Source: CAYLGY01 sp964383325 (GTDB lineage Bacteria > Pseudomonadota > Alphaproteobacteria > Rhizobiales > Rhizobiaceae). Taken from it: DNA of 27,450 bases. Positions 1 through 8,536 of the stretch are shown piece after piece. The stretch is from positions 1 through 27,450 of the forward strand of contig CAYLGY010000035.1 in NCBI GenBank assembly GCA_964383325.1, read 5' to 3'. A program made the position numbers and the translations under genes. A model generated the notes under the pieces. That model worked only from the letters and a program-made list of their open reading frames with translations. It ran no database searches and had not been told where the DNA came from. The stretch's first letter is position 1, and each line of letters begins with the position of its first letter.

Positions 1-57
1 TTCTTCCGCAACCGCGGCACCATCGCGGTCGAAGACGTCAATCTGATGAAGGGCTAG
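1..57 (+). CDS. nuoK: NADH-quinone oxidoreductase subunit K, 3' end only
   Basis: Only the last 18 codons are in the window, ending with TAG at 55-57. The tail reads FFRNRGTIAVEDVNLMKG, which matches the usual C-terminus of alphaproteobacterial NuoK, a small three-helix membrane subunit of complex I. It lies 9 nt upstream of nuoL, as expected in a nuo operon. The identification rests on the tail and on nuoL-M-N following directly. Confidence 0.85.
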   Translation, partial: FFRNRGTIAVEDVNLMKG

Positions 58-66
58 GGCCAGGCA

Positions 67-2074
67 ATGTACCAAGCGATTGTATTTCTGCCGCTCATCG
101 GGGCATTGATCGCAGGCTTCGGCAGCCGCTCGATTGGCGTGAAGGCTTGCGAATATGTCTCTTCGGGGTTGCTGATCGTGGCTGCAATCCTGTCATGGGT
201 GGCATTTCTGGCGGTCGGCGTTGGAAATTCGCCTGAGGCTCTGTCCATTCCACTCCTGCGGTTCCTGGAATCGGGCGCGCTGGAGGCGCCATGGGCGCTG
301 CGCATCGATACGCTGACCGTGGTGATGCTGGTAGTCGTCAACACCGTGTCCGCGCTCGTGCATGTCTATTCCATTGGTTACATGCATCACGATCCGCACA
401 GGCCGCGTTTCTTTGCCTATCTGTCCCTGTTCACTTTTGCGATGCTGATGCTGGTGACATCCGACAACCTCGTCCAGATGTTTTTTGGCTGGGAAGGCGT
501 CGGTCTGGCCTCTTATCTCCTGATTGGCTTCTGGTATCAGAAACCATCCGCCAATGCCGCGGCGATGAAGGCCTTTATCGTCAACAGGGTCGGGGATTTC
601 GGTTTTCTGCTGGGGATATTCGGTGTCTTCGCTCTGTTTGGATCGGTCAGTTTCAACACCATCTTCGCCAATGCGGCCGACTATCTGCCGAGCGAAGGAC
701 AGGTCGTGGTCGAGGGCGAGGTCCTGCTGGAATTCCTCGGGTACGAGCTTGATCGTGCCGGTGCATTGGCGATCGTCTGCCTGCTGCTGTTCATGGGCGC
801 GATGGGCAAGTCGGCGCAATTTCTGTTGCATACCTGGCTTCCCGACGCGATGGAGGGACCGACGCCGGTTTCCGCGCTCATTCATGCGGCGACCATGGTC
901 ACAGCAGGCGTGTTCATGGTGGCGCGACTGTCGCCGCTGTTCGAGCTTTCGGAGACGGCACTCTCGGTCGTGATCTATATCGGAGCGACCACGGCCTTCT
1001 TTGCCGCCACGGTCGGCCTGGTGCAGAACGACATCAAGCGCGTGATCGCCTNNNNNNNNNNCCTATTCGACCTGTTCGCAGCTCGGCTACATGTTTGTTG
1101 CCCTCGGGGTTGGCGCTTATGGCGCTGCAGTCTTCCACCTGTTTACCCATGCTTTCTTCAAGGCGCTGCTCTTTCTCGGTTCTGGCTCGGTGATTCATGC
1201 GATGTCTGACGAGCAGGACATGCGGCGCATGGGCGGACTGCGCAAGCATATTCCGATTACCTATTGGATGATGATCATTGGTACGGTGGCCCTGACCGGG
1301 CTCGGCATTCCGGGGACATTGTTGGGAACTGCCGGGTTCTTCTCCAAGGATTTCATCATCGAATCCGCCTTTGTCGCATCCAATTCTGCGGCGGGGTACG
1401 CCTTTCCGCTCCTCGTGATTGCGGCATTGTTTACCAGCTTCTATTCTTGGCGCCTGATTTTCATGACTTTCCATGGCGCGCCGCGGGCAAGCGCCGAAGT
1501 CATGCATCATGTGCATGAATCGCCACCAGTCATGCTGGTGCCGCTCTATATTCTTGCCGCCGGGGCAATTCTTGCCGGGGTGCTCTTTCAGAGCCTGTTC
1601 TTCGGTGGCGGTTATGAGGGTTTCTGGCAGGGCGCACTATTCACGCTGCCCGAGAACACGATTCTCGAGGATTTCCATCACGTCCCGTTCTGGGTGAAGG
1701 TAAGCCCCTTCATTGCGATGCTTGTCGGATTTGCGTTCGCCTGGCATTTCTACATCCGTTCGCCGGAGACCCCGAAGGAGCTGGCAAGGCAGCATCGCGG
1801 CCTCTATCTGTTCCTTCTCAACAAATGGTATTTCGACGAGATCTACGATTTCCTCTTCGTTCGTCCCGCGCTCTGGCTCGGACGGCTGCTCTGGAAGCAG
1901 GGGGACGGCCGGGTCATCGACGGCCTTGGACCGGACGGGATCTCGGCGCGGGTCCTTGACGTAACGGGTCGCTTCGTGCGCATGCAGTCGGGATATCTCT
2001 ATCATTATGCTTTCGCCATGCTGATCGGCATTGCGGCGCTGGTTACCTGGATGATGCTCGGGAGCGCGTTCTGA
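67..2074 (+). CDS. nuoL: NADH-quinone oxidoreductase subunit L, interrupted by an assembly gap
   Basis: Membrane antiporter-like subunit of respiratory complex I (NADH:quinone oxidoreductase), one of the three proton-translocating modules in the inner membrane. The 5' part (67-1051) carries the conserved FFGWEGVGLASYLL helix with Glu143 and the LLHTWLPDAMEGPTPVSALIHA segment. The 3' part (from 1064, another frame) begins AYSTCSQLGYMF and continues with FHLFTHAFFKALLFL. The run of N at 1052-1061 separates them. Removing the N run and three repeated bases (CCT at 1050-1051/1062-1064, counted once) restores one continuous frame with no missing residue and gives about 664 aa, normal for the family. 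The TGA overlaps the nuoM ATG by one base (TGATG). The gene is probably intact in the organism. Confidence 0.93.
1052..1061. other. Assembly gap of 10 N inside nuoL
   Basis: Ten N bases occur in the middle of a highly conserved codon run. The left flank ends GTGATCGCCT and the right flank starts CCTATTCGACC. Both flanks contain CCT, and joining them on it gives the expected Ile-Ala-Tyr-Ser-Thr. The gap is therefore a fixed-size scaffolding placeholder between contigs that touch or overlap. It is not missing sequence. Confidence 0.9.
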
Positions 2075-3606
2075 TGATCGACTGGCCGATTCTTTCCACC
2101 GTTACCTTTCTGCCGCTTGTCGGGGCGATGCTGATCCTCTTCATCCGGGATGAAGGAGAGAATGCCCGCCGCAACATTCGCAACGTTGCGCTGCTGACAA
2201 CGGTCTTCACCTTCGTGCTCTCTTTGCTGATCTGGTTCGGATTCGAGAATGCCCATCGCGGTTTCCAGATGGTCGAGAAGGTCGAATGGCTGGATTCCGG
2301 GATTTCCTACCATATGGGGGTAGACGGCATCTCGATGCTGTTCGTCATCCTGACGACCTTCCTGATGCCGTTCTGCATCCTGGCTTCGTGGGAGTCGGTG
2401 CAATCGCGCGTCAAGGAATACATGCTCGCCTTCCTCATCCTGGAAACGATGATGATTGGCGTGTTCTGTGCGCTTGACGTTGTGCTGTTCTATGTCTTCT
2501 TCGAAGGCGTCCTCATTCCGATGTTCATCATCATCGGGGTGTGGGGAGGGCAGCGACGAGTCTATGCCAGCTTCAAGTTCTTTCTCTATACGCTGTTGGG
2601 TTCGGTGCTGATGCTGATCGCCATGATGGCGATGTATTATGACGCTCAGACGACGGATATCACGCGGCTGCTCGCCCACCCGTTCCCGGCAGCAATGCAG
2701 ACCTGGCTGTGGCTGGCTTTCTTCGCGTCCTTTGCGGTGAAAATGCCGATGTGGCCGGTTCATACATGGCTCCCCGACGCACATGTTGAGGCGCCGACTG
2801 CGGGTTCTGTCGTGCTGGCTGCTATCCTTCTGAAAATGGGAGGCTATGGCTTCGTCCGGTTCTCGCTTCCCATGTTTCCGCTCGCCTCCGCCGATTTTGC
2901 GCCGCTCGTGTTCACGCTTTCCGTTGTCGCGATCATCTATACTTCCCTGGTTGCCCTCGTGCAGGAGGACATGAAGAAGCTTATCGCCTATTCGTCCGTG
3001 GCGCATATGGGCTTTGTCACCATGGGAATTTTCGCGCTGAACACCCAGGGCGTGCAGGGTGGAATCTTTCAGATGCTGTCGCATGGTCTGGTCTCGGGTG
3101 CACTTTTCCTGTGCGTCGGAGTCATCTATGACCGGCTCCACACGCGCGAGATTGCTGCCTATGGAGGACTGGTTGCAAACATGCCCAAATATGCGGTGGT
3201 TCTGATGGTCTTCACCATGGCCAATGTCGGCCTCCCGGGAACGTCAGGTTTCGTGGGCGAGTTCCTCACCTTGATGGGCGCGTTCCAGGTCAACACCTGG
3301 GTGGCGCTGTTTGCGACCACAGGCGTGATCCTTTCTGCGGCCTATGCACTCTGGCTGTATCGCCGGGTGATTTTCGGCAAGCTGGAGAAGGAGAGCCTGC
3401 GCGACTTGCTTGATCTCAACCGGCGAGAGAAAATTATCATCTATCCGCTTGTTGCGCTTGTGATTTTCTTTGGTGTCTATCCCTCGCCAATCCTTGATGT
3501 CACGGCCACTTCGGTCGAAGCGCTCGTCATTCACGTCAATGCGGCGATCGAACTCGCAGGCGAGAGCGTCGCAGCAACCGAACTTCCGATACAGGCTCAG
3601 CCATGA
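2074..3606 (+). CDS. nuoM: NADH-quinone oxidoreductase subunit M
   Basis: Second antiporter-like subunit of complex I, a polytopic inner-membrane protein of 510 aa (E. coli NuoM 509). The essential glutamate in FFEGVLIPMF is residue 144, the same number as in E. coli. The lysine in the FAVKMPMWPVHTWLPDAHVE stretch is residue 223 and is the likely counterpart of E. coli Lys234. HMGVDGISMLF near residue 80 is also typical. The start overlaps the nuoL stop by one base, and the stop overlaps the nuoN start by four (ATGA), so the three subunits are translationally coupled. No promoter is visible inside the cluster. Confidence 0.97.
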   Translation: MIDWPILSTVTFLPLVGAMLILFIRDEGENARRNIRNVALLTTVFTFVLSLLIWFGFENAHRGFQMVEKVEWLDSGISYHMGVDGISMLFVILTTFLMPFCILASWESVQSRVKEYMLAFLILETMMIGVFCALDVVLFYVFFEGVLIPMFIIIGVWGGQRRVYASFKFFLYTLLGSVLMLIAMMAMYYDAQTTDITRLLAHPFPAAMQTWLWLAFFASFAVKMPMWPVHTWLPDAHVEAPTAGSVVLAAILLKMGGYGFVRFSLPMFPLASADFAPLVFTLSVVAIIYTSLVALVQEDMKKLIAYSSVAHMGFVTMGIFALNTQGVQGGIFQMLSHGLVSGALFLCVGVIYDRLHTREIAAYGGLVANMPKYAVVLMVFTMANVGLPGTSGFVGEFLTLMGAFQVNTWVALFATTGVILSAAYALWLYRRVIFGKLEKESLRDLLDLNRREKIIIYPLVALVIFFGVYPSPILDVTATSVEALVIHVNAAIELAGESVAATELPIQAQP

Positions 3607-5039
3607 CCGCCGAATTCAGCCAAAGCCTTGTTCTGGTCACGCCGGAACTGATCCTTGCCGTCGGCGCCATGGCGCTTCTGATGATCGGGGTGTTCTCCGG
3701 CAAGCGCGCTCCTGCCACGGTGAATTTCCTGTCTGTGCTGCTGCTGGTGGCAGCGGGGGCCTGGATATTGCTGCAGCCGGGTGAGGGCAGTTCCTTCGGG
3801 AACTCGCTGATTCACGATCCCTTCGCCCGGATCATGAAGCTTCTGACCCTGGTCGGCGCGACGCTTGCGATGCTGATGTCGATTGGCTATGCCCGCACCG
3901 ACCAGCTGGATCGGTTCGAGTATGCGGTGCTGATCGTGCTGGCGACACTTGGCATGCTGCTGATGGCATCCGCCAATGACATGATCGCCCTTTATCTTGG
4001 CCTCGAGCTGCAATCCTTTGCGCTCTATGTCATTGCTTCGATCAAGCGTGACAACAGCCGCGCAACGGAGGCCGGACTGAAGTATTTCGTCCTCGGCGCC
4101 TTGTCCTCCGGCATGATGCTGTACGGCATTTCGCTGGTCTACGGCTATACGGGGCAAACGGGCTTTGATGCCATCGCGGCTGCAATTGCCGAAGAACGGC
4201 AGCTTGGATTCCTGTTCGGCCTGGTATTCGTGCTTGCGGGGCTGGCATTCAAGATATCGGCTGTCCCCTTCCATATGTGGACGCCGGACGTCTACGAGGG
4301 CGCGCCGACCCCGGTGACTGCGTTCTTCGCGGCCGCGCCGAAAATGGCAGCAATGGCCCTGCTGGTGCGCGTGACTGTGGGAACCTTCGAGCCCGCGGCA
4401 GTGGACTGGCAGCAGATCGTTACCTTCCTTGCAATTGCCTCGATGGTACTCGGCGCCTTTGCCGCGATTGGTCAGCGCAACATCAAGCGGCTGATGGCCT
4501 ATTCCTCGATCGGCCATATGGGCTATGCAATGGTCGGGCTGGCAGCCAATACCTCCGAGGGTGTGCGAGGCGTCATTGTCTACATGCTGATCTATCTCGT
4601 GATGACGCTGGGTACCTTTGCCTTCATTCTGGCGATGCGCCGCGAAGAGGGACATGTCGAGCGGATTGATGACCTTGCAGGCGCAGCGTCGACCAACCCG
4701 GTAATGGCCGGAATATTGACGGTCCTGATGTTCTCGCTGGCAGGGATTCCGCCCTTGGCCGGCTTCTTCGCCAAATGGTACGTCTTCTTCGCTGCGGTCA
4801 ATGCCGGTCTGTTCCCGCTTGCCGTGATCGGCGTTCTGGCTTCCGTGGTCGGTGCTTATTACTATCTGCGCATCATCAAGATCATGTGGTTTGATCCTCC
4901 GGCGGGCAAATTCCTGGCGCCAGTCGCCGAATTGCGCTTCGTGCTCGGCATGTCCGGTGCTTTCATTCTTTTCTACGTGTTGATTGGCGGTCCGGTCGTT
5001 CGCATGGCAGAACTTGCCGCCGCATCTTTCCGGTTCTGA
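3603..5039 (+). CDS. nuoN: NADH-quinone oxidoreductase subunit N
   Basis: Third antiporter-like subunit of complex I, 478 aa (E. coli 485), with about 14 predicted membrane helices. Key charged residues are present: Glu135 in YLGLELQSF (E. coli Glu133), Lys217 in AFKISAVPFHMW (same number as E. coli), and the IKRLMAYSSIGHMG segment near residue 300. The ATG overlaps the nuoM TGA as ATGA. This is the last nuo gene, and birA follows 11 nt later without a visible terminator, so birA probably shares the transcript. Confidence 0.97.
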   Translation: MTAEFSQSLVLVTPELILAVGAMALLMIGVFSGKRAPATVNFLSVLLLVAAGAWILLQPGEGSSFGNSLIHDPFARIMKLLTLVGATLAMLMSIGYARTDQLDRFEYAVLIVLATLGMLLMASANDMIALYLGLELQSFALYVIASIKRDNSRATEAGLKYFVLGALSSGMMLYGISLVYGYTGQTGFDAIAAAIAEERQLGFLFGLVFVLAGLAFKISAVPFHMWTPDVYEGAPTPVTAFFAAAPKMAAMALLVRVTVGTFEPAAVDWQQIVTFLAIASMVLGAFAAIGQRNIKRLMAYSSIGHMGYAMVGLAANTSEGVRGVIVYMLIYLVMTLGTFAFILAMRREEGHVERIDDLAGAASTNPVMAGILTVLMFSLAGIPPLAGFFAKWYVFFAAVNAGLFPLAVIGVLASVVGAYYYLRIIKIMWFDPPAGKFLAPVAELRFVLGMSGAFILFYVLIGGPVVRMAELAAASFRF

Positions 5040-5050
5040 TCGGCGCAGGG

Positions 5051-5809
5051 ATGCATGGCCAAACCATCGCCGAATTGCCATACTGGCGCCATCTTGCCTT
5101 GGCGGAGACGGATTCCACAAATGCAGAAGCATTGCGGCTCGCGGTCGCCGGCGAGCCGGGCGGCTTGTGGATTACGGCAGAACGTCAACATGCGGGCAGG
5201 GGCCGGCGTGGGCGTAGCTGGTTTTCGGAAGCGGGCAATCTCCACGCTTCGCTGCTCCTGATAGATCCTGCGCCCGCGGGAGCGCTCGGCAATCTCCCGT
5301 TCGTCTCTGCACTTGCCGCCCATCGCGCCTTGAGGGCCTGCACGCCTGGCGTACCGGCCAAGCTGTCGATCAAATGGCCAAACGACATTCTGGTTGATGG
5401 AGCCAAGATCTCAGGGATTCTGCTGGAAAGCGTCTCCCTTAAAGGGGGACGGCGAGCTGTCGTGATCGGATGGGGCGTGAATTGCGCGCATCATCCGCTC
5501 GAAACCGTCTATCCGACAACGGATCTTTCCACTTTCGGTGTCGAGACTTCGCCCGAAGAACTGTTCACTCTGCTCGCGCAAGCCATGGCAACCACGCTCG
5601 CGGAATGGAAATCAGGCGCCGGCTTCGATTCGATTCGCGCTGCCTGGCTGCGATGTGCCCATGGCATCGGAGAGAAGGTACAGCTAGACTTGCCGGATGG
5701 CAGGATTAAAGGAATCTTCGAGAATATTGACGAGGAAGGCCATCTCTCCTTACGACTTGCCGGCGGCGAACTGCGGCGGATTTCTGCTGGCGACCTCTTC
5801 TTTCAATAG
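5051..5809 (+). CDS. birA: Biotin--[acetyl-CoA-carboxylase] ligase, catalytic type without HTH
   Basis: Transfers biotin through biotinyl-5'-AMP to the biotin carboxyl carrier domain of carboxylases, in the cytoplasm. The 252-aa protein has the class signature: DSTNAEA (21-27), the adenylate-binding loop GRGRRGRSW (49-57), KWPND (108-112) with Lys119 in AKISGILLES, and a small C-terminal domain. There is no N-terminal winged helix, so unlike E. coli BirA it should not repress biotin genes. The ATG at 5051 follows a GCAGGG ribosome binding site. It sits between nuoN and rnj; the coaX gene often found next to birA in alphaproteobacteria is absent here. Confidence 0.93.
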   Translation: MHGQTIAELPYWRHLALAETDSTNAEALRLAVAGEPGGLWITAERQHAGRGRRGRSWFSEAGNLHASLLLIDPAPAGALGNLPFVSALAAHRALRACTPGVPAKLSIKWPNDILVDGAKISGILLESVSLKGGRRAVVIGWGVNCAHHPLETVYPTTDLSTFGVETSPEELFTLLAQAMATTLAEWKSGAGFDSIRAAWLRCAHGIGEKVQLDLPDGRIKGIFENIDEEGHLSLRLAGGELRRISAGDLFFQ

Positions 5810-5821
5810 GACTTGTGATTG

Positions 5822-7495
5822 ATGAAACGGCCACAACGTGACCAGGAGCTTGTTTTTTTGCCGCTCGGCGGGGTCGGCGAGATCGGCATGAATCTTGCCC
5901 TCTATGGCTATGGTTCCGGGACCGCGCGGCGCTGGATCATGATCGATTGCGGCGTCACCTTCCCGGGTCCCGAAATGCCATCGGTCGATGTCATTACTGC
6001 GGATACGCGCTTCGTCGAGGAACATGCCAAGGAGCTTCTGGGCATTGTCATTACCCATGCCCACGAGGATCATTACGGGGCGCTGAATCTTCTCTGGTCG
6101 CGTCTGCGCGTACCAGTCTGGGTTACGCCATTCGCGGAAGCGTTGCTGGACGTCAAGCGCCGCTCCGAGGATGGCGGGCCGCAAATGCCCTTGAACGTCT
6201 ATCGGCCCGGAGACCGGTTCGAGATCGGGCCCTTCTCCATCAGGACCATTTCCGTAACGCATTCGATCCCCGAGCCGGTTGCATTGGCCATCGGCACACC
6301 CGCGGGAACAGTTGTTCATACAGGTGACTGGAAGATCGATCCTGCTCCCTCTCTGGGAGATCCCACGGATGAGGCAGGCTTCCGTGCGGTGGGGGATGAG
6401 GGTGTCCTCGCCCTGGTCTGCGATTCAACCAATGCCCTGCGCGAAGGCACCTCCCCGTCTGAACTGGAGGTCGGGGCCAGCCTTGCCCAGCTGATCGAAG
6501 CCGCGCCGGGTCGCGTGGCGGTGACGACCTTTTCCTCCAATGTTGGCCGGATCCGCTCGATCGTCGATGCGGCGAGGAAGGCCGGACGCCGGGTGCTCGT
6601 CCTCGGTCGCTCCATGAAGCGCGTCATCGATGTCGCGGTCGAGCTTGGCTACCTCGATTCAAGCGATGATTTCCTGCAGGAGGAGGATTTCGCCCGGATT
6701 GCCCGTCGCGAGATCGTCATCCTGTGCACAGGCAGCCAGGGAGAGTCCCGAGCGGCGCTCGCCAAGATTGCAAGCGGCGAGATGCGGCACATTTCCCTTG
6801 TCGCCGATGATACGGTCATTTTCTCGTCACGGGTCATTCCGGGGAATGAGAAAGCCATTCTGGACATCAAGAACCGCCTGGTCGACCGGGGTGTGCGCAT
6901 CATCGAAGATGGCGATGCGCTGGTACATGTGTCCGGCCATCCACGCCGGGCCGAACTGAAGGAGATGTATGCGTGGACCCGACCGCGGATCCTCGTCCCG
7001 GTACACGGTGAAGCGGCGCATCTGATGGCGCAGGGCGAGCTGGGTGTCGAGGCCGGAATTCCTGAGATCGTGCAGATTCGCAACGGCGAAATGCTGCGTC
7101 TGGCCCCGGGAAGTCCGGAGATTGTACAGCATGTGCCGGTCGGCCGTTTGTACAAGGATGGCCGGCTCCTCGGCAGTTTCGAGGAAATGGGCCTTGGGGA
7201 CCGCCGCAAGCTCGCCCATGTCGGCCACGTCGCTGTAAATATCGTGCTCGATGAGCGTTATGAACTTGCAGGGGATCCGGATCTTGTATCAATTGGCCTG
7301 CCGAGACTCGACCAGAATGGCGACGATCTGGAGGAAGTCCTGCTGGATGCTGCCATTGGCGCAATCGAAAGCCTGCCGCGCGTGCGCCGCAAGGACCTGG
7401 ACCTCGTGGCTGAATCTGCGCGGCGCGCCGTGCGTTCTACTGCAAACGAGGCATGGGGCAGGAAGCCGGTAGTCACTGTTTTCGTCACGCGCTGA
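5822..7495 (+). CDS. rnj: Ribonuclease J
   Basis: Metallo-beta-lactamase/beta-CASP ribonuclease with 5'-3' exonuclease and possible endonuclease activity in RNA turnover and rRNA maturation. Counting from the ATG at 5822 (557 aa), the opening FLPLGGVGEIGMN and the zinc motif THAHEDHYGAL (His79, His81, Asp83, His84) are clear. Further motifs are HTGDWKIDP, CDSTNA, the beta-CASP core near LVLGRSMKR, and VHVSGHP with VPVHGEAAHL towards the end. A TTG one codon upstream (5819) is an alternative start; ATG is preferred. The gene starts 12 nt after birA and is followed 11 nt later by the epimerase gene. Confidence 0.96.
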   Translation: MKRPQRDQELVFLPLGGVGEIGMNLALYGYGSGTARRWIMIDCGVTFPGPEMPSVDVITADTRFVEEHAKELLGIVITHAHEDHYGALNLLWSRLRVPVWVTPFAEALLDVKRRSEDGGPQMPLNVYRPGDRFEIGPFSIRTISVTHSIPEPVALAIGTPAGTVVHTGDWKIDPAPSLGDPTDEAGFRAVGDEGVLALVCDSTNALREGTSPSELEVGASLAQLIEAAPGRVAVTTFSSNVGRIRSIVDAARKAGRRVLVLGRSMKRVIDVAVELGYLDSSDDFLQEEDFARIARREIVILCTGSQGESRAALAKIASGEMRHISLVADDTVIFSSRVIPGNEKAILDIKNRLVDRGVRIIEDGDALVHVSGHPRRAELKEMYAWTRPRILVPVHGEAAHLMAQGELGVEAGIPEIVQIRNGEMLRLAPGSPEIVQHVPVGRLYKDGRLLGSFEEMGLGDRRKLAHVGHVAVNIVLDERYELAGDPDLVSIGLPRLDQNGDDLEEVLLDAAIGAIESLPRVRRKDLDLVAESARRAVRSTANEAWGRKPVVTVFVTR

Positions 7496-7506
7496 AGGAA
7501 GAACGG

Positions 7507-7911
7507 ATGTTGGGAAAGCTCAATCACGTCGCAATTGCCGTCCCCGATCTGGTCCAGGCCATTGCAACCTATCGCGACGGACTTGGCGCCAAGGTCAGCC
7601 AGCCCCAGGATCTGCCGGAACATGGGGTGAGGATCGTCTTTGTCGATCTCGGTAACAGCAAGGTGGAATTGATGGAGCCGCTCGGTGCGAATTCTCCCAT
7701 CACCACCTTTCTGGACCGCAATCCATCCGGCGGCATCCATCATGTCTGTTATGAGGTTGCGGACCTGGCGGCTGCCGCTGCGCGCCTGCAGGCAACTGGA
7801 GCCCGCATCCTGGGTGACGGCAAGGCCAGGACCGGCGCGCACGGCAAGCCCGTGCTCTTCTTGCACCCGAAGGATTTCTGCGGCACGCTCGTGGAACTGG
7901 AAGAGGCCTGA
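7507..7911 (+). CDS. mce: Methylmalonyl-CoA epimerase
   Basis: Interconverts (S)- and (R)-methylmalonyl-CoA in propionyl-CoA and branched-chain breakdown. The 134-aa protein has two VOC (glyoxalase-type) half-domains. Probable metal ligands are His7 in LNHVAIAV, Glu54 in VELMEPL, His79 in IHHVCYEV and Glu130 in TLVELEE, with HPKDFCG before the last strand. The frame is open further upstream into rnj, but ATG 7507 has an AAGGAAGAA ribosome binding site and begins exactly where the family begins. The position between rnj and a DUF1467 gene is the standard alphaproteobacterial arrangement. Confidence 0.94.
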   Translation: MLGKLNHVAIAVPDLVQAIATYRDGLGAKVSQPQDLPEHGVRIVFVDLGNSKVELMEPLGANSPITTFLDRNPSGGIHHVCYEVADLAAAAARLQATGARILGDGKARTGAHGKPVLFLHPKDFCGTLVELEEA

Positions 7912-7915
7912 AACA

Positions 7916-8182
7916 ATGGCATGGCTGACTGTCGCTGCAACCTATTTCCTGCTCTGGTGGACCGTCCTGTTCGCGGTTATGCCCTTCAGGCTCAGGACGC
8001 AGGACGAGGTCGAGGAGGTGACGCTGGGAACGGTCCGCAGTGCGCCTTTCGGGCCACACGTTATGCGTGCAGTCCTGTGGACGACATTGGTGACGACACT
8101 CCTGTATGTCGGAGGATATGCCTTGATCGTCTACTTCCAGCTCTCCTTCGACGATTTGCCGAAGATTATCCCGCAGCCCTGA
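7916..8182 (+). CDS. DUF1467 family small membrane protein
   Basis: An 88-aa protein starting at ATG 7916, four bases after the mce stop. It opens MAWLTVAATYFLLWWTVLFA, a first membrane helix (about residues 3-21). A charged loop PFRLRTQDEVEEV and a GTVRSAPFGPH turn follow, then a second helix around residues 50-75 (LWTTLVTTLLYVGGYALIVYF). This matches the alphaproteobacterial DUF1467 family, which commonly lies between mce and proS. Its function is unknown. It ends the compact nuo-birA-rnj-mce run. Confidence 0.85.
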   Translation: MAWLTVAATYFLLWWTVLFAVMPFRLRTQDEVEEVTLGTVRSAPFGPHVMRAVLWTTLVTTLLYVGGYALIVYFQLSFDDLPKIIPQP

Positions 8183-8201
8183 AGTTCCGCAAGTAAAGGA
8201 C

Positions 8202-8227
8202 AAAAAAAAGCAAGGCCTTAGCCTTGC
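8202..8227 (-). terminator. Rho-independent terminator on the minus strand
   Basis: The + strand shows A8 (8202-8209) followed by GCAAGGC-CTTA-GCCTTGC (8210-8227). On the minus strand this is a perfect 7-bp GC-rich stem, a 4-nt loop and eight consecutive T. There is no T run on the + side, so it acts for leftward transcription. It is the end of the sRNA candidate. Confidence 0.75.
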
Positions 8228-8292
8228 AAATCACGCGCCTGATCCGTGCCGGTACCGGCGGCTGCGTAGTGCCGCGCCTGGATCACATCCTC
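8202..8292 (-). ncRNA. Candidate minus-strand small RNA ending in an intrinsic terminator
   Basis: Read on the minus strand, a TATAGT box (8303-8298) precedes a start near 8291-8292. About 90 nt later there is a textbook terminator: GCAAGGC, loop TAAG, GCCTTGC, then eight T. Between them TGATCC (8285-8280) pairs with GGATCA (8245-8240), enclosing GCGGC/GCCGC and a GCCGGTACCGGC palindrome. The -35 region (GGCAAA or TGGCAA near 8321-8327) is weak. No minus-strand gene lies nearby, so the terminator has no protein gene to serve. I do not recognise the RNA family. It could instead be an antisense transcript from proS. Confidence 0.45.
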
Positions 8293-8451
8293 CCAAGACT
8301 ATAGACCGCGTATGTTCCGGTTTGCCACCGTTGCTTGTTTTATTGAGAATTGTCTAACCCATTGAAGGGGAGTTGTCACCAGAAAAGTTCAATCCGGCTG
8401 CGGGCGGTGCATTGGTCGGCGACCCACCGCGCCTGACGAATTCGGGAATGA

Positions 8452-8480
8452 TTGGCAATCCGCCTTGAAATGGCTATGAA
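8452..8480 (+). promoter_or_regulatory. Candidate promoter for proS
   Basis: TTGGCA (8452-8457), a 17-nt spacer, then TATGAA (8475-8480). The start would be near 8487, giving a leader of about 50 nt to the proS ATG. The spacing is ideal and the -35 is good; the -10 matches four of six. Confidence 0.4.
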
Positions 8481-8536
8481 GCCGCGGTCAGTTGCCGACG
8501 AATCCGTTTGCAGGGCATGTCACCAGGGGTCGATTC

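Larger units (their letters stand above)
8183..8536. other. Intergenic region between the DUF1467 gene and proS
   Basis: These 354 bases carry no protein gene that I can support. They hold the minus-strand sRNA candidate with its terminator (8202-8303) and, nearer proS, a plausible + strand promoter (8452-8480). The stretch 8304-8450 shows nothing I can assign. Confidence 0.6.

Noticed and set aside
3597..5132. 511-codon open frame on the minus strand opposite nuoN
   Set aside because: It lies antisense to a clear nuoN with matching catalytic residues. Its translation is rich in His, Gln and Arg with no domain, the usual mirror of GC-rich coding DNA.
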